Shown piece by piece: positions 20,082 through 31,888 of a DNA stretch of 64,000 bases (its first letter is position 1; the number at the start of each line of letters is the position of its first letter). Origin of the DNA: Leptospira bourretii (GTDB taxonomy: Bacteria; Spirochaetota; Leptospiria; Leptospirales; Leptospiraceae). The stretch is taken from contig NZ_RQFW01000019.1 in NCBI RefSeq assembly GCF_004770145.1, positions 248,001 to 312,000 on the forward strand. The letters run 5' to 3'. Under the pieces are notes generated by a model, which saw nothing but the letters and a program-made list of their open reading frames with translations, had not been told where the DNA came from and ran no database searches. The position numbers were made by a program, and so were the translations under genes.

Positions 20082-21461
20082 TTACACTCTTCCCTTGATT
20101 TTAGTCTTCTTCATGAACCCTTCGTAATTTCTCATAAGGAGTTGGGCTTCGATTTGTTTCAAAGTTTCGAGTGCCACACCCACCATAATGAGAAGTGAAG
20201 TTCCTCCGAAAGTATACACCAAAGTTCCTCCACCGGTGTTAGAACCGAGGTTTAAAAACTTGATGATGAGATACGGAGCAAGAGCAAGACCAGCAAGGAA
20301 AAGAGCACCCGGAAGGGTGATTCGATTCAAGATTTTCTCAATCATATCTTTTGTTTGGCTACCAGGGCGAACGCCCGGAATAAACCCGCCGTATTTTTTT
20401 AGGTTATCAGCAAGCTCCTGTGGGTTGAACTGAATCGCCGTATAAAAATAAGCAAAGAAAATGATAAGAGATGTATAAATCACATAGTAAAAAAGGGCAT
20501 GGTACCAAATTTGTGAAAATGGATTAAAATAGTCCATAATCACTGCCCAACCAGCCCACTGACCACCCTTAGAGGATAACCACTGAACAATTGTTTGTGG
20601 GAAAAGGATAAGTGAGGATGCAAAGATAATTGGCATTACGTTGGCACTGTTCACTTTGAAAGGAATGGACTGGCTACGAGCCTGAACCATCTTTCTTCCC
20701 ACCATTTGTTTTCCGTAATTTAACGGAACCCGGCGAACCCCTTGGGTTAAAATCACCGTTAAGGCAATCAGCACGATAAATATAATGATCAGAATCAGGA
20801 TACTGAGAGCATCCGAAGTATCAGAAGTAAACATCGCAATGAGCGCTTCTGGCATACGACCAATAATCCCTGCGAAGATAATAAGAGAGATTCCATTACC
20901 GATACCGCGTTCTGTGATCTGTTCCCCGAGCCAAATGAGAAGAACTGTTCCCGTAGTGATGGAGAGCATCGCAATCGGTAAAAAATAACCTTCTACAGAT
21001 GGGTTGATAAGACCTGGGTATTTCGCTTGCGCCGTTCCCGATCCCGTAGACCAAGAATTAGCAAGTTGGATCACCGCAAGTGATTGGATTGCACAAAGGA
21101 TAAGAGTACCGTACTTAGTGTACTGCTGGATCTTTTTTCTACCCTCTTCTCCTTCTTTTTGCATCTTTTGCAAACTAGGAATGAGAACCATCACTAGCTG
21201 CATGATGATGGAAGAAGAAATATAGGGCATAATCCCTAGAGCAAAAATAGAAAATTTTAAAAGAGCACCACCTGCAAACAAATCTACCATTCCGAGGAAA
21301 CCTTCACTCGGATCGGCAGTAATGCCCGTCACAATCAAACTATTGATACCTGGAATGGTGACATGAGTCCCCATTCTAAAAAGTAACAACATACCGATCG
21401 TAAATAGGATTTTAGATCTTAATTCCGGGATTCGAAAGATGTTAGCGATGGTTTGAAACAT
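20082..21461 (-). CDS. secY: Protein translocase subunit SecY
   Basis: Central channel subunit of the Sec translocon, 459 residues with ten hydrophobic segments. Typical sequences include [13 protein letters not shown], the plug/TM2 region [14 protein letters not shown], the cytoplasmic loop [18 protein letters not shown], and [21 protein letters not shown] in the SecA/ribosome-binding loop. SecE is encoded in the same block at 45.7 kb. Confidence 0.98.
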   Translation of the reverse strand: MFQTIANIFRIPELRSKILFTIGMLLLFRMGTHVTIPGINSLIVTGITADPSEGFLGMVDLFAGGALLKFSIFALGIMPYISSSIIMQLVMVLIPSLQKMQKEGEEGRKKIQQYTKYGTLILCAIQSLAVIQLANSWSTGSGTAQAKYPGLINPSVEGYFLPIAMLSITTGTVLLIWLGEQITERGIGNGISLIIFAGIIGRMPEALIAMFTSDTSDALSILILIIIFIVLIALTVILTQGVRRVPLNYGKQMVGRKMVQARSQSIPFKVNSANVMPIIFASSLILFPQTIVQWLSSKGGQWAGWAVIMDYFNPFSQIWYHALFYYVIYTSLIIFFAYFYTAIQFNPQELADNLKKYGGFIPGVRPGSQTKDMIEKILNRITLPGALFLAGLALAPYLIIKFLNLGSNTGGGTLVYTFGGTSLLIMVGVALETLKQIEAQLLMRNYEGFMKKTKIKGRV

Positions 21462-21468
21462 AGGTTAT

Positions 21469-22002
21469 CTAGTTTTTTTTCTCTTCTTTTTTCTTTTCTC
21501 TAATGATGACTTTTCCACCCGCTTTTTCGATTTTCTCTTTTGCAGAGGCAGAAAAAGCATCTACCGTAATGGTGATGGCAACAGTCACTTCTCCAGTTCC
21601 GAGAAGTTTAATTGGTCCTACTTCTGACTTAATCAAAGACTTGGCTTTGAGAATGGCAGGAGTGACTTCCCCAGAAAGACCCGCTTTTGACAAAGAGATC
21701 AAGTTGACTGGTTGGAACTCTACAGAGAAAATATTGGTAAAACCACGTTTTGGCAAACGTCTGTGAAGAGGAAGCTGTCCCCCTTCGAATCCACGTCTCA
21801 TCGAAGCTGCACGAGCTCGTTGTCCTTTGGAACCTCGAGTGGAAGTTTTTCCCATTCCGGATCCTGGACCTTGGCCCACTCGTTTCGGAGAGGTTTTTGC
21901 CCCTTCAGGAACGGGAACCAAGTTTTTGTTGCCTAGAGAAGTGGATTTTTTTGGACGTTTTGCCCCAAATCCACGACCTTGTTCAATTCTATCTTGCGCC
22001 AT
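21469..22002 (-). CDS. rplO: 50S ribosomal protein L15
   Basis: Assembly protein of the large subunit, 177 residues, slightly long. The N-terminal glycine/basic segment has RVGQGPGSGMGKTSTRGSKG and GFEGGQLPLHRRLPKRGF. A Lys/Glu tail (REKKKEEKKN) extends the C-terminus. It lies 7 bases before secY. Confidence 0.97.
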   Translation of the reverse strand: MAQDRIEQGRGFGAKRPKKSTSLGNKNLVPVPEGAKTSPKRVGQGPGSGMGKTSTRGSKGQRARAASMRRGFEGGQLPLHRRLPKRGFTNIFSVEFQPVNLISLSKAGLSGEVTPAILKAKSLIKSEVGPIKLLGTGEVTVAITITVDAFSASAKEKIEKAGGKVIIREKKKEEKKN

Positions 22003-22006
22003 ACAA

Positions 22007-22186
22007 TTATACCTTTTCCACTTTCAACAAGTAACCTACTTGTCGTAACATCCCTTTCAATTGGGGAGTCATTTTGTGTTTTTTGGATTGACCTTTCTTT
22101 TTAAGGCCGAGTGCAATTAGAGTTTTTTTGTGTATCGGGATGATACCAATAGAACTTCTTTCTTGCGTTACGATCACTTCTTCCAT
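22007..22186 (-). CDS. rpmD: 50S ribosomal protein L30
   Basis: Read from the minus strand as 59 residues: [17 protein letters not shown], then the conserved [11 protein letters not shown] and [14 protein letters not shown]. It fits exactly between rpsE and rplO in the spc operon, with the rplO start 4 bases downstream. Confidence 0.96.
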   Translation of the reverse strand: MEEVIVTQERSSIGIIPIHKKTLIALGLKKKGQSKKHKMTPQLKGMLRQVGYLLKVEKV

Positions 22187-22199
22187 AGTCAGTTACCTT

Positions 22200-22706
<507 letters not shown>

Positions 22707-23075
22707 TTAGAACTCCAATCCACCTTCACGGGCAGAATCAGCAAAAGCAGCGATCTTTCCATGGTAAACCATTCCAGATCTGTCGAGAACCACTTGGGAA
22801 ACTCCTGCTTTTTTCGCTTTTTCAGCGACTACTTTACCGAGTTCGGTTGCAGCCGATTTACTCTTCTTAGAATTTTCATGTTTCGGAAAATCTTTCTCTA
22901 AAGTGGTTGCGTAAACAAGCGTTACACCCTTCGCATCATCAATGATTTGTGCGGTGAGGTAACGGTTTGTTTTGTTGAAAACCAACCGAGGTCTTTCCGA
23001 GGTTGAACGGAGTTTGTATCTAACTCGCTCCGCTCTTCTCAATCTTTTGATATTTTTAGCTGTCTTATTGATCAT
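22707..23075 (-). CDS. rplR: 50S ribosomal protein L18
   Basis: 5S rRNA-binding protein, 122 residues. Motifs [20 protein letters not shown] and the C-terminal [20 protein letters not shown] with AREGGLEF. Standard spc position between rplF and rpsE. Confidence 0.97.
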   Translation of the reverse strand: MINKTAKNIKRLRRAERVRYKLRSTSERPRLVFNKTNRYLTAQIIDDAKGVTLVYATTLEKDFPKHENSKKSKSAATELGKVVAEKAKKAGVSQVVLDRSGMVYHGKIAAFADSAREGGLEF

Positions 23076-23081
23076 GACGTT

Positions 23082-23621
23082 CTACTTCTTACCGGTTTTT
23101 CCGGCCTTTCTACGGATGTATTCGTTCTGATATTTGATCCCTTTTCCTTTGTAAGGCTCAGGAGGTCTTTTCGAACGAATGTCAGCCGCAACTTGTCCAA
23201 CCAGTTGTCGGTCAATTCCCGATACTTTGATTTTAAGCTGATCTGCGACATCGATTTTGATACCAGTAGGTTCAGGGAAAACCACTTCGTGAGAATATCC
23301 AAGTGCCATCACAAGGTCTTTACCGCGTTTTTGAGCACGATAACCGACCCCAGTGATTTCTAGGTTTTTTTCCCAACCAGTAGTCACACCTTTTACGCAG
23401 TTCATCGCAAGGGAACGAACTAGACCGTGTAATGCCACAGTCTTTTGGTCTTCACTCTTACGAGTGAAAACTAGTTCGCCGTTTTCCACATTGGCGCTGA
23501 CACCTTCGTAAAGCGGAGTTTTTAATTCCCCTAAAGGCCCTTTGATTGTAAGGGCTTCAGCTTCTGCTTTTACTTCTACCTTTGCAGGCAATTTGATAAT
23601 ACTTTTTCCAACTCGAGACAT
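23082..23621 (-). CDS. rplF: 50S ribosomal protein L6
   Basis: Large-subunit protein near the factor-binding site, 179 residues. Starts [17 protein letters not shown]; contains [21 protein letters not shown] segment ([16 protein letters not shown]), the [11 protein letters not shown] turn and the C-terminal signature [18 protein letters not shown]. Confidence 0.98.
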   Translation of the reverse strand: MSRVGKSIIKLPAKVEVKAEAEALTIKGPLGELKTPLYEGVSANVENGELVFTRKSEDQKTVALHGLVRSLAMNCVKGVTTGWEKNLEITGVGYRAQKRGKDLVMALGYSHEVVFPEPTGIKIDVADQLKIKVSGIDRQLVGQVAADIRSKRPPEPYKGKGIKYQNEYIRRKAGKTGKK

Positions 23622-23635
23622 GGTGTTATCGTTCT

Positions 23636-24034
23636 CTAGAATACCTTACAGAGAACTTCCCCTCCTACTCTGAGTTTGCGAGCACGTTTCCCTGTCATCA
23701 CACCTTTCGAAGTAGAAAGGATGAGAGTTCCGATGTTATTTCGGAACGGACGGATTTCACCAGATTGGATGTAAACTCGACGACCAGGAGTAGAAACTCT
23801 CTCGATCATACGAATTACCGGCTTTTTTTCCGTGTCGTATTTTAATTTCACTTGGAAGTCATCAAAACTTCCATTTTTTACTGTTTGAACATCATCTACA
23901 AAACCTTCTTCTTTAAGAAGATCGAGGATGGACTTCTTGATTTTGCTACCAGGAATCACACAAAGCTCATGTTTTGCTTGTTGTGCGTTTCTGATTCTTG
24001 TTAGCATATCTGCGATTGGATCTGAAAGACTCAT
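23636..24034 (-). CDS. rpsH: 30S ribosomal protein S8
   Basis: Central-domain 16S rRNA binder and, in other bacteria, the repressor of the spc operon. 132 residues: [20 protein letters not shown] at the N-terminus and the C-terminal [20 protein letters not shown] with GGEVLCKVF. Confidence 0.98.
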   Translation of the reverse strand: MSLSDPIADMLTRIRNAQQAKHELCVIPGSKIKKSILDLLKEEGFVDDVQTVKNGSFDDFQVKLKYDTEKKPVIRMIERVSTPGRRVYIQSGEIRPFRNNIGTLILSTSKGVMTGKRARKLRVGGEVLCKVF

Positions 24035-24050
24035 ACTTACCTTAACCTAA

Positions 24051-24236
24051 TTACCAGGAAGACTTTTTCACACCGGGGATCTGAGCCTTGCTAGCAAGGT
24101 CCCGGAAGCAAAGACGACACATATCAAAGCGGCGCAAATAAGCGCGTGATCGACCACAAAGAGGGCAACGATTGTACTCTCTCACTTTGAATTTTTGCTC
24201 TTTGGCGTGGCGTTCCATCATTGATTTTTTCGCCAT
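24051..24236 (-). CDS. rpsN: 30S ribosomal protein S14, zinc-binding form
   Basis: Small-subunit head protein of 61 residues, the short zinc form. Four Cys ligands: Cys24, Cys27, Cys40 and Cys43 in [21 protein letters not shown]. The C-terminal GVKKSSW is conserved. Located between rplE and rpsH. Confidence 0.97.
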   Translation of the reverse strand: MAKKSMMERHAKEQKFKVREYNRCPLCGRSRAYLRRFDMCRLCFRDLASKAQIPGVKKSSW

Positions 24237-24246
24237 GATAAATCTC

Positions 24247-24798
24247 CTACTTACCTGCCGTTCGGTAAGGCATACCGAAGGCTTGGAATAATTCGAACGC
24301 TTCTTTGTCCACTTCCGTGTTCGTTACAAAAGTGATATTGATCCCGTAGATAGTATTGATTTTATCAAAATGAATCTCAGGGAAGATGATCTGTTCTTTT
24401 ACAGACAGGTTGTAGTTTCCTCGACCATCGAAACCTTTTGGATTAACTCCGCGAAAGTCACGAACCCGTGGAAGAGCCACGTTAATGAATCTGTCAAGAA
24501 ACTCATACATATGATGACCACGAAGGGTAACTTTGCAACCAAGCACCATCCCCTCTCTCACTTTGAAACCCGCAATGGATTTCTTAGCGAATGTTTTCAC
24601 CGGTCTTTGGCCTGTGATTTGGCCAATTTCTACCAAACAAGCTTCCATCGCTTTTGGGTTGGTGTGAGCTTCTCCCATACCAACGTTGATCACGATTTTT
24701 TCTAGTTTGGGAACTCGCATGACACTTTGAAAGCCGAGTGACTTTTGGAGTGTAGGACGAATTTCCTTCTCGTATTTTGATTTAAGCCTAGGTACCAT
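24247..24798 (-). CDS. rplE: 50S ribosomal protein L5
   Basis: 5S rRNA-binding protein that contacts P-site tRNA, 183 residues. Contains [37 protein letters not shown], and [20 protein letters not shown]. Two bases separate it from rplX. Confidence 0.98.
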   Translation of the reverse strand: MVPRLKSKYEKEIRPTLQKSLGFQSVMRVPKLEKIVINVGMGEAHTNPKAMEACLVEIGQITGQRPVKTFAKKSIAGFKVREGMVLGCKVTLRGHHMYEFLDRFINVALPRVRDFRGVNPKGFDGRGNYNLSVKEQIIFPEIHFDKINTIYGINITFVTNTEVDKEAFELFQAFGMPYRTAGK

Positions 24799-24800
24799 AA

Positions 24801-25184
24801 CTATACTTCTTTCCCTTCAGGTCGAGTCACTCGTACGGATTTACCATCCTTCTTGGCAAAGCCCAATCGTACAGCCTTAATTTTCTTCTTTGGCTTCGCT
24901 TTGTTCTCTGCTTTTGCGTCGTGAAACATCACGTTGGAAATATGGATTGGGAATTCGATTTCGATCGCTCCACCTTGAGGGTTCTCTTGGGTTGGACGTA
25001 CGAATCTTTTTCTTTTGTTCACACCTTCGATATAAACGCGGTCTTTGCGTTTATCCACAGCGAGGACTTTCCCTTTTTTTCCTTTTTCTTTACCGGAAAT
25101 CACAAGAACTTCATCGTCCTTTTTGATTTTTGTCTTTTTGAATTTAGTGGGCTCGGAGCCTCTATATGCTAATTTAGCTGCCAT
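24801..25184 (-). CDS. rplX: 50S ribosomal protein L24
   Basis: Early assembly protein with a KOW motif, 127 residues (longer than the usual ~105). Core [20 protein letters not shown] and [20 protein letters not shown]; the C-terminal half has the conserved PIHISNVM. It follows rplN by 1 base. Confidence 0.97.
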   Translation of the reverse strand: MAAKLAYRGSEPTKFKKTKIKKDDEVLVISGKEKGKKGKVLAVDKRKDRVYIEGVNKRKRFVRPTQENPQGGAIEIEFPIHISNVMFHDAKAENKAKPKKKIKAVRLGFAKKDGKSVRVTRPEGKEV

Positions 25185-25185
25185 T

Positions 25186-25578
25186 CTAGAGAACCTCCGG
25201 AGCGAGAGATATAATTTTCATGTATTTTTTATCGCGAAGTTCACGGGCAACAGGTCCGAAGATCCTGGTTCCTTTTGGATTCCCTTTGTCATCAATGATG
25301 GCAACGGCATTGTCATCGAAACGAATGTAAGTTCCGTCTGGACGACGAACTTCTTTTTTCGTTCTCACAACAACTGCTCTTTGAACCGCTTTGTTATGCA
25401 CTTTTTTACCTTGCCCGTCACGAAGACCGTATGCAGGTTGTGCTTCTTTCACAGCGACGATAATCTCGTCACCAAGCGTTGCGTAGCGTTTTTTGGAACC
25501 GCCAAGCACTTTAACGCACATGACTTTTTTCACACCCGAGTTATCGGCTACTTGTAAAATAGTTTCTTGTTGAATCAT
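25186..25578 (-). CDS. rplN: 50S ribosomal protein L14
   Basis: Interface protein of the large subunit, 130 residues. Contains [20 protein letters not shown], the signature [20 protein letters not shown] and [20 protein letters not shown]. Its start overlaps the rpsQ stop by 4 bases. Confidence 0.98.
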   Translation of the reverse strand: MIQQETILQVADNSGVKKVMCVKVLGGSKKRYATLGDEIIVAVKEAQPAYGLRDGQGKKVHNKAVQRAVVVRTKKEVRRPDGTYIRFDDNAVAIIDDKGNPKGTRIFGPVARELRDKKYMKIISLAPEVL

Positions 25579-25844
25579 ACTAATTTCGCCTTCTCAATTA
25601 CCTTTACAAGTTTATGGTGTTTCTGCTTAGAAAGTGGTCTTGTTTCCACAGCGATGACTCGATCACCAACTTGACACTCGTTCTTCTCGTCGTGAATTTT
25701 CACGCGGGAAGTTCTGGTCATAATCTTCTTAAACCGTGGGTGCACTTTTCTTGTGATGATTTCGATCACTACGGTTTTATCCATAGCATCACTCACAACT
25801 ACACCTTGAATGGTTAAAGACTTTTTAGAGTTTTTATCTTCCAT
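25575..25844 (-). CDS. rpsQ: 30S ribosomal protein S17
   Basis: Early 16S rRNA binder, 89 residues. Contains [39 protein letters not shown] and [20 protein letters not shown]. Located between rpmC and rplN. Confidence 0.97.
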   Translation of the reverse strand: MEDKNSKKSLTIQGVVVSDAMDKTVVIEIITRKVHPRFKKIMTRTSRVKIHDEKNECQVGDRVIAVETRPLSKQKHHKLVKVIEKAKLV

Positions 25845-25847
25845 AAC

Positions 25848-26120
25848 CTACTTCTTCTTACCTTTGCTTGTTTTAGCGACTTTTGGAGCCGAACCAGCTT
25901 TCGGTGCGATTTGTTTGAGTTTACCCTTTGCAGTTAGTTCCTTCTCACGAAGTACAGTTAACGCTTGGGCAATTCTCTTCTTATTATTGCGGATTACTTT
26001 TGGGTTCTCAAGTGATCTTGTCACACCAAATTGGAATCTTGCTTTTCTTACTTCTTCGGAAGAGGAAAGAATTTCTTTCTTCAAATCTTCAGGAGATAGT
26101 GATTTGAAATCGTCTTTCAT
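25848..26120 (-). CDS. rpmC: 50S ribosomal protein L29, with C-terminal extension
   Basis: Tunnel-exit protein. The core [20 protein letters not shown] and [20 protein letters not shown] is conserved in the first 65 residues. The protein is 90 residues; the extra ~25 (Ala/Lys/Gly-rich, ending TSKGKKK) is beyond the usual length. The start overlaps the end of rplP by 4 bases. Confidence 0.95.
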   Translation of the reverse strand: MKDDFKSLSPEDLKKEILSSSEEVRKARFQFGVTRSLENPKVIRNNKKRIAQALTVLREKELTAKGKLKQIAPKAGSAPKVAKTSKGKKK

Positions 26121-26530
26121 AGAACGTTCCTCTTAACAAATGAAGTTTCTACTGGCAGTTTGAACGCTGCTAAATGAAGTGCTTTTCTTGCTGTATCTTC
26201 ATCAACACCAGCCATTTCAAAAAGAACTCGTCCTGGTCGGATTTCAGCAATCCAGAACTCTGGGTTACCTTTACCTTTACCCATACGAGTTTCGGCAGGT
26301 TTCTTTGTGATTGGTAAATGAGGGAAGATCCTGATCCACAATTTCCCACCTCGTTTCACTTGGCGGTTGATAGTAATCCTTGCAGCTTCGATTTGACGCG
26401 CAGTGATACGACCGGAAGAGATGGCTTTTAAACCGAACTCACCGAACGCAACGTAAGAACCTCTTTCGTCCTTACCTTTTAAGCGCCCTCTTTGGCGTTT
26501 TCTAAATTTTACTCGTTTAGGTGCTAACAT
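26117..26530 (-). CDS. rplP: 50S ribosomal protein L16
   Basis: Large-subunit protein next to the A site, 137 residues. Starts [16 protein letters not shown]; contains [20 protein letters not shown], the signature [20 protein letters not shown] and [15 protein letters not shown]. Confidence 0.98.
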   Translation of the reverse strand: MLAPKRVKFRKRQRGRLKGKDERGSYVAFGEFGLKAISSGRITARQIEAARITINRQVKRGGKLWIRIFPHLPITKKPAETRMGKGKGNPEFWIAEIRPGRVLFEMAGVDEDTARKALHLAAFKLPVETSFVKRNVL

Positions 26531-26552
26531 GATTGTTTCTCTTTAGTACTTC

Positions 26553-27230
26553 TTAACTAGTTCTACGTTTTACAGCGTATTTATCTTCATCAGACTCTTC
26601 CTTAGTTGGGAAGTAGTCACCTGTATAAGTCCATACTTTCACACCAATTTGTCCGAAAGTCGTGAGGGCTTCTTTGAATCCAAAATCAATTTTGGCACGA
26701 AGAGTATGAAGCGGAACTCGTCCTTCCATATACTTTTCAGTTCTTGCCATATCCGCTCCGTTGAGACGTCCGGAGATTTGGATTTTCACACCTTCCACTC
26801 CACCGCGCATGGCACGACGAAGTTCTGCTTTCATGACTCGACGGAATGGCATCCTTTGTTCGATCTGAAGGGCAACCGTTTCTGCAATTGCTTGCGCAAT
26901 CACTTCTGGTTTTTTCACTTCGATGATGTTCATTCCAATCGGTTTATCAGCGTATTTTTTAAGTTCTTGTTTTACCGCTTCAATGTTTTGGCCTTTTTGA
27001 CCAATCACCATACCAGGTTTAGAAGTATGGAGGTTTACGTTGATCTTTTCAGGGAATCTTTCGATTACGATTTTCACAACGGATGCGTTTTTGAATTTCT
27101 TCTGAAGGAATCTACGGATCTTGATATCTTCGTGAAGATTTTTAATGTAATCTTGTTTGGAAAACCAAACCGAATCCCAATTGCGTGTGATTCCGATTCG
27201 TAGTCCGATTGGATTTACTTTCTGACCCAT
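26553..27230 (-). CDS. rpsC: 30S ribosomal protein S3
   Basis: mRNA-entry-channel protein, 225 residues. Starts [18 protein letters not shown]; the KH domain has [20 protein letters not shown], and the C-terminal domain has [20 protein letters not shown] with [20 protein letters not shown]. Confidence 0.98.
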   Translation of the reverse strand: MGQKVNPIGLRIGITRNWDSVWFSKQDYIKNLHEDIKIRRFLQKKFKNASVVKIVIERFPEKINVNLHTSKPGMVIGQKGQNIEAVKQELKKYADKPIGMNIIEVKKPEVIAQAIAETVALQIEQRMPFRRVMKAELRRAMRGGVEGVKIQISGRLNGADMARTEKYMEGRVPLHTLRAKIDFGFKEALTTFGQIGVKVWTYTGDYFPTKEESDEDKYAVKRRTS

Positions 27231-27233
27231 AAA

Positions 27234-27584
27234 TTAGCTAACCTTCTTTTCGATTTCAGATACAACAACAGTGATGTGGCTTAGGCGTTTACGGATCCTA
27301 GAAGCACGACCACGTGCTCTTGGGCGGAAACGTTTCATGATAGGGCCGTCATCCACATAGATTTTTTTAACATAAAGTGAACTCGGATCCAAACTTTCGT
27401 TCATTTGGACTGCGTTCGCCACTGCCGAGTTCAGAAGGTTGATGATCATTGAACTTGCTGCTTTATTAGTAAAACGCAAGATATCAATGGCTTCCTTGTA
27501 ATCGTATCCACGAACTTCATCAGCAACCAGGCGAGCTTTTCTGGCAGAAATTCTGAGGTGTTTTCCTACTGCTTTTGCTTCCAT
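27234..27584 (-). CDS. rplV: 50S ribosomal protein L22
   Basis: Lines the nascent-peptide tunnel, 116 residues. Contains [32 protein letters not shown] helix, and the tunnel-loop region [20 protein letters not shown], where macrolide-resistance changes occur in other species. Confidence 0.97.
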   Translation of the reverse strand: MEAKAVGKHLRISARKARLVADEVRGYDYKEAIDILRFTNKAASSMIINLLNSAVANAVQMNESLDPSSLYVKKIYVDDGPIMKRFRPRARGRASRIRKRLSHITVVVSEIEKKVS

Positions 27585-27592
27585 CTCTCTAC

Positions 27593-27871
27593 CTATTTCT
27601 TCGCTACTTTTTTGTCTCCACCGTGACCTTTGAAGGTTCTAGTGGGAGCAAATTCACCGAGTTTGTGACCGATCATGTTTTCGTTTACATAAACAGGAAC
27701 AAACGCTTTGCCATTATGAATCATGACTGTGTGACCAATCATATCTGGATAAATGGTACTTCTTCTGGACCAAGACTTGAAGGGAGTTTTTTTCCCTTCA
27801 GAGTTTAGGCTTGTAATTTTTTTCATGAGGTGGTCGTCAATGAACGGACCTTTTTTTAAGCTTCTAGCCAT
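27593..27871 (-). CDS. rpsS: 30S ribosomal protein S19
   Basis: Small-subunit head protein, 92 residues. [19 protein letters not shown] at the N-terminus, [20 protein letters not shown], and the C-terminal signature [15 protein letters not shown]. Confidence 0.98.
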   Translation of the reverse strand: MARSLKKGPFIDDHLMKKITSLNSEGKKTPFKSWSRRSTIYPDMIGHTVMIHNGKAFVPVYVNENMIGHKLGEFAPTRTFKGHGGDKKVAKK

Positions 27872-27884
27872 GAGTATCTAGATC

Positions 27885-28721
27885 CTACCTATTCCTGTTT
27901 TTCTTACGTCTTTGGACAATAAAACGGTCAGACGGTCTAGTCTTACGTGTTTTAAATCCTTTCGTAGGTTTACCCCAAGGAGTCACTGGGTGACGACCTC
28001 CGGAAGTTCTACCTTCACCACCACCGAGTGGGTGGTCCACAGGGTTCATAACGACCCCTCTTACTTTCGGTCTCTTTCCTAACCAACGGTTACGACCCGC
28101 TTTACCAATGATGACCAAGTTATGGTCTTTGTTGGAAAGTTCTCCGATTGTTGCTAAGCACTCTTTACGCACTTTTCGGATTTCCGAAGAAGGAAGTTTG
28201 AGAGAGACATAGTCACCATCTTTAGCGGAGATCACAGCAAATGATCCTGCTGTGCGAGCGATTTGACCGCCTTTTCCGATATGAAGTTCAATGTTGTGAA
28301 CGTTAGTTCCCGCAGGGATTTTATCCAAAGGAAGTGTGTTCCCTAGTTTGATCTCTGCATTGGCACCTGATTCAATTTTATCCCCAACTTTTAAGCCGTT
28401 TGGAGCTAAAATGTATCGGTATTCTCCGTCTGCATAACAGATCAGAGCAATAAAAGCGGAACGGTTTGGATCGTATTCGATTGTTTTGACTGTCGCAGGG
28501 ATTCCAAATTTATTACGTTTGAAATCGATGATACGAAACTTTCTTTTGTTACGTCCACCTTTGCGTCTAACAGCGATTCGTCCCTTGTTATCACGACCAG
28601 CTTTGTAAGAAATGTTGGCAGTGAGTGGTTTGTAAGGAACCACTTCAGTGATTTCTTTGAAATCTAGAACGGAATAATACCGGCTAGACTGCGTTGTGGG
28701 TTTAAGTTTTCTAATTCCCAT
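27885..28721 (-). CDS. rplB: 50S ribosomal protein L2
   Basis: Needed for subunit joining and peptidyl transfer, 278 residues. Contains [40 protein letters not shown] and the signature [20 protein letters not shown]. Two bases separate it from rplW. Confidence 0.98.
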   Translation of the reverse strand: MGIRKLKPTTQSSRYYSVLDFKEITEVVPYKPLTANISYKAGRDNKGRIAVRRKGGRNKRKFRIIDFKRNKFGIPATVKTIEYDPNRSAFIALICYADGEYRYILAPNGLKVGDKIESGANAEIKLGNTLPLDKIPAGTNVHNIELHIGKGGQIARTAGSFAVISAKDGDYVSLKLPSSEIRKVRKECLATIGELSNKDHNLVIIGKAGRNRWLGKRPKVRGVVMNPVDHPLGGGEGRTSGGRHPVTPWGKPTKGFKTRKTRPSDRFIVQRRKKNRNR

Positions 28722-28723
28722 AA

Positions 28724-29029
28724 TTAAACCTTAGCAAAATCCAAATTTGCTCCGTCAGCAAACGTCACTACAGCTTTTTTGTAGTGAGGTCTTGGAGACG
28801 GCATGTTTCTAAAACGTTTCATTTTCCCACGGTAAACGGCTACGTTTACAGCAGTTGGAACTACGTTATACATTTGTTTCAGGGCTTGTTTGATCAAAGT
28901 TTTGTTCGCATCCGGGTGGACTTTGAACGTATACTTGACAGTTCTTTTTCCCATACGTTCTCCAATTGTTTGAAGGTCTTGCGACTTTTCTGTAACAACT
29001 GGTGATAAGATTACATTCTCTAGGTTCAC
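28724..29029 (-). CDS. rplW: 50S ribosomal protein L23
   Basis: Tunnel-exit docking site for trigger factor and SRP, 101 residues. Contains [34 protein letters not shown] and [13 protein letters not shown]. Confidence 0.96.
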   Translation of the reverse strand: MNLENVILSPVVTEKSQDLQTIGERMGKRTVKYTFKVHPDANKTLIKQALKQMYNVVPTAVNVAVYRGKMKRFRNMPSPRPHYKKAVVTFADGANLDFAKV

Positions 29030-29033
29030 TGTC

Positions 29034-29669
29034 TTATCCTTTCTTAGAATACTGAGCCTGAAGCTCTTTTAAAGCGCTTTCAGAGATTACTAAATTGTTA
29101 TTATAGAGGATGTCTCGGCAAACGACTCGTTTGCTGTTCACATATTTGAGGTTCTCTATATTGCGAGTGGATTTTTTGAGGAATTGGTTTTCACCAGCTA
29201 CCACAAAACCCACGTTACCCTTCTCCGCAATTTCCATGTTCTTCAAAATGTTGTAGATGGACTTTGTGGAGTAAGAAGAAGGTTCTACGTCTTCTATGAT
29301 CGCGATTCTGTTTTCTTCTGCCTTTTTGTTAAGGATGGAGAGAACAGCCTTTTTCTTAACGCTGCGTGACAAGTTAGAGGAATAATCTCTTGGTTTTGGT
29401 CCATGAATGATACCACCACCAACGAAATGTGGAGCTCTGATGGATCCTTGTCTTGCACGACCAGTTCCTTTTTGAGCCCAGGGTTTGATTCCCCCACCGC
29501 GAACTTCGGAACGATCCTTAGTAGAATGTGTTCCTTGTCTGTTGTTCGCATTTTCAGCTTTAACCGCATCATAGATGGCTCCAAGCGAAATGCCGGTAGC
29601 AAATAATTCTGCCGGAAGTTCAACTTCGCTTACGAATACGCCTTCTTTATTGTATTTACGCGCTTTCAT
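29034..29669 (-). CDS. rplD: 50S ribosomal protein L4
   Basis: Tunnel-lining protein; in gamma-proteobacteria it represses the S10 operon. 211 residues. Contains [40 protein letters not shown] and [20 protein letters not shown], the conserved L4 loop. Confidence 0.97.
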   Translation of the reverse strand: MKARKYNKEGVFVSEVELPAELFATGISLGAIYDAVKAENANNRQGTHSTKDRSEVRGGGIKPWAQKGTGRARQGSIRAPHFVGGGIIHGPKPRDYSSNLSRSVKKKAVLSILNKKAEENRIAIIEDVEPSSYSTKSIYNILKNMEIAEKGNVGFVVAGENQFLKKSTRNIENLKYVNSKRVVCRDILYNNNLVISESALKELQAQYSKKG

Positions 29670-29684
29670 GTTCTACCTATCTAT

Positions 29685-30308
29685 TTATCCGATTTTTTCT
29701 ATCGTAACGATACCGCGTTCTCTTCCTGGAACCGGACCGGATACAAATACCAAGTTGGCGTCTGCATCAATTTTTACTACTTTCAGGTTTCGAACAGTGC
29801 TCTGTTCAGAACCCATTCTTCCGCCCATCTTCAAACCCTTAAACACACGTCCAGGAGTTGTATTAGAACCAATCGAACCTGGATGTCTTTGGAATCTGGA
29901 ACCGTGTCCAGCTGGACCACCAGCAAAACCGTGTCGTTTAACAACACCTTGCGTTCCCTTTCCCTTAGAAGTTCCGGTTACTTTCACCGTGTCGTTCAAA
30001 GCAAACACATCAGCGAGTTTTACCTCAGCACCAACTGCTACATCCTCAAAACCTTTGAATTCAATCAGAGTTTTTTTCGGAGCCGCAATGTTAGCTTTTT
30101 TAATGTGTCCAACTTCGGCCTTCGTCATGTGTTTTTCTTTGGCATCACCAAATGCTAATTGAACAGCTTCGTAGCCGTCGTTCGCAGATGTTTTTACCTG
30201 GGACACAAAACAAGGACCAACGCGTAAAACAGTTACAGTAACCATTTTACCTTCGTTATTGAATATGTGGGCCATGCCCAATTTTTCGCCGATTAAACCT
30301 TTAGCCAT
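29685..30308 (-). CDS. rplC: 50S ribosomal protein L3
   Basis: Early assembly protein reaching to the peptidyl-transferase centre, 207 residues. Contains [20 protein letters not shown], the central loop [20 protein letters not shown] and [20 protein letters not shown]. Its start is 11 bases after the rpsJ stop. Confidence 0.98.
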   Translation of the reverse strand: MAKGLIGEKLGMAHIFNNEGKMVTVTVLRVGPCFVSQVKTSANDGYEAVQLAFGDAKEKHMTKAEVGHIKKANIAAPKKTLIEFKGFEDVAVGAEVKLADVFALNDTVKVTGTSKGKGTQGVVKRHGFAGGPAGHGSRFQRHPGSIGSNTTPGRVFKGLKMGGRMGSEQSTVRNLKVVKIDADANLVFVSGPVPGRERGIVTIEKIG

Positions 30309-30319
30309 GGATCCTATCC

Positions 30320-30628
30320 TTAGGATTTAATATCTACGGAAACTCCAGCAGGGAGTTGAAGCTTCATCAGGGCTTCTACCGTATCTTCATTCGTATTTAA
30401 AATATCGATGAGTCTCTTATGAGTTCTCATTTCAAACTGTTCTCTAGCTTTTTTATTCACGTGCGGAGAACGTAATACCGTGTAGATTTCTTTTTTTGTT
30501 GGAAGCGGGATTGGACCGGAGACAGTAGCTCCGGTCCTCTTCGCAGTCGCAACAATCTCAAAGGTTGATTGGTCAATCAACCGATGATCGAAAGCTTTTA
30601 ACTTAACGCGAATTCTTTGTCCAGCCAT
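30320..30628 (-). CDS. rpsJ: 30S ribosomal protein S10
   Basis: Ribosomal protein and NusE transcription antitermination factor that binds NusB and NusG. 102 residues with the signature [20 protein letters not shown] and [20 protein letters not shown]. The loop equivalent to the position linked with tigecycline resistance (VRSPHVNK context) looks ordinary. It lies 5 bases after tuf. Confidence 0.98.
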   Translation of the reverse strand: MAGQRIRVKLKAFDHRLIDQSTFEIVATAKRTGATVSGPIPLPTKKEIYTVLRSPHVNKKAREQFEMRTHKRLIDILNTNEDTVEALMKLQLPAGVSVDIKS

Positions 30629-30633
30629 TGGGA

Positions 30634-31839
30634 TTACTCAACGATCTCCGCAACAACACCAGAACCAATTGTTCTTCCACCCTCACGGATAGCGAACTTC
30701 AAACCTTGGTCCATAGCAATTGGGTGGATAAGTTCGATTGACATCGTAACGTTATCTCCCGGCATAACCATCTCCATTCCACCAGGAAGGTTACAAACAC
30801 CAGTGATGTCTGTAGTTCTGAAATAGAATTGAGGACGGTAGTTGTTAAAGAATGGAGTATGACGTCCACCTTCGTCTTTAGTAAGAACGTAAACTTCCGC
30901 TTTAAATTTTCTGTGTGGAGTGATAGTACCCGGTTTCGCAAGAACTTGACCTCTTTCGATGTCTTCTTTTTTAGTTCCGCGAAGAAGAGCACCAATGTTG
31001 TCTCCAGCTTCCGCTTGGTCAAGTAGTTTACGGAACATCTCAATACCAGTAACAACTGATTTAGATGTATCACGGATACCAACGATTTCGATCTCGTCGT
31101 TGATTTTAAGTACGCCTTGCTCAACACGACCAGTTGCAACAGTTCCACGACCAGTGATTGAGAATACGTCCTCAACTGGCATAAGGAAAGGTTTATCAAC
31201 AATACGTGTAGGGTTTGGAACGTAAGTATCAACAGCTTCCATAAGTTTAAGAATGGATTTCATTCCTAGGTCAGAATCTTCACCTTCAAGAGCTTTTAAT
31301 GCAGAACCAGAGATGAAAGGTGTTTTATCACCAGGAAAGTTGTATTTGTTAAGAAGGTCTTTGATTTCCTCTTTAACCATCTCAACCATATCGTCTCTTT
31401 CATCAGCTGCAAGCATGTCAGCTTTGTTTAGGTAAACCACGATGTAAGGAACCCCTACTTGGCGAGCAAGAAGGATGTGTTCTTTCGTTTGTGGCATAGC
31501 ACCGTCAGTTGCAGAAACTACGAGAATCGCAGCGTCCATCTGAGCAGCACCAGTAATCATGTTTTTAACATAGTCCGCGTGTCCCGGGCAATCTACGTGT
31601 GCGTAGTGACGGTTTGGAGTTTCGTACTCCTGGTGAGACGTTGCAATAGTAATCCCACGAGCCTTTTCTTCGGGCGCATTGTCGATTTGGTCATAAGCAA
31701 TCGCTTTATTTTTTCCACCAACTAACTTCGCAAGCGTTGTTGTGATAGCTGCTGTTAGGGTTGTCTTACCGTGGTCAACGTGACCAATAGTTCCGATGTT
31801 TAAGTGTGGTTTTGAACGGTCAAATTTTTCTTTAGCCAT
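30634..31839 (-). CDS. tuf: Elongation factor Tu
   Basis: GTPase that delivers aminoacyl-tRNA, 401 residues. G1 [14 protein letters not shown], switch [12 protein letters not shown]3 [21 protein letters not shown]4 NKAD (NKCD in E. coli), and domain [23 protein letters not shown] short insert relative to E. coli is seen near [14 protein letters not shown]. Located between the TetM-like GTPase and rpsJ. Confidence 0.98.
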   Translation of the reverse strand: MAKEKFDRSKPHLNIGTIGHVDHGKTTLTAAITTTLAKLVGGKNKAIAYDQIDNAPEEKARGITIATSHQEYETPNRHYAHVDCPGHADYVKNMITGAAQMDAAILVVSATDGAMPQTKEHILLARQVGVPYIVVYLNKADMLAADERDDMVEMVKEEIKDLLNKYNFPGDKTPFISGSALKALEGEDSDLGMKSILKLMEAVDTYVPNPTRIVDKPFLMPVEDVFSITGRGTVATGRVEQGVLKINDEIEIVGIRDTSKSVVTGIEMFRKLLDQAEAGDNIGALLRGTKKEDIERGQVLAKPGTITPHRKFKAEVYVLTKDEGGRHTPFFNNYRPQFYFRTTDITGVCNLPGGMEMVMPGDNVTMSIELIHPIAMDQGLKFAIREGGRTIGSGVVAEIVE

Positions 31840-31888
31840 TGTTAGAATCTACTCCTCAATCGTGGTGCAAGACCCGATCCTCGGTTCT

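Noticed and set aside
25045..25557. 170-codon open frame opposite rplX and rplN
   Set aside because: Spans two well-supported genes on the other strand; composition typical of an antisense frame.
26649..27203. 184-codon open frame opposite rpsC
   Set aside because: Antisense shadow, His/Phe-rich, no family resemblance.
29575..30162. 195-codon open frame opposite rplC and rplD
   Set aside because: Antisense shadow caused by codon bias of ribosomal protein genes.
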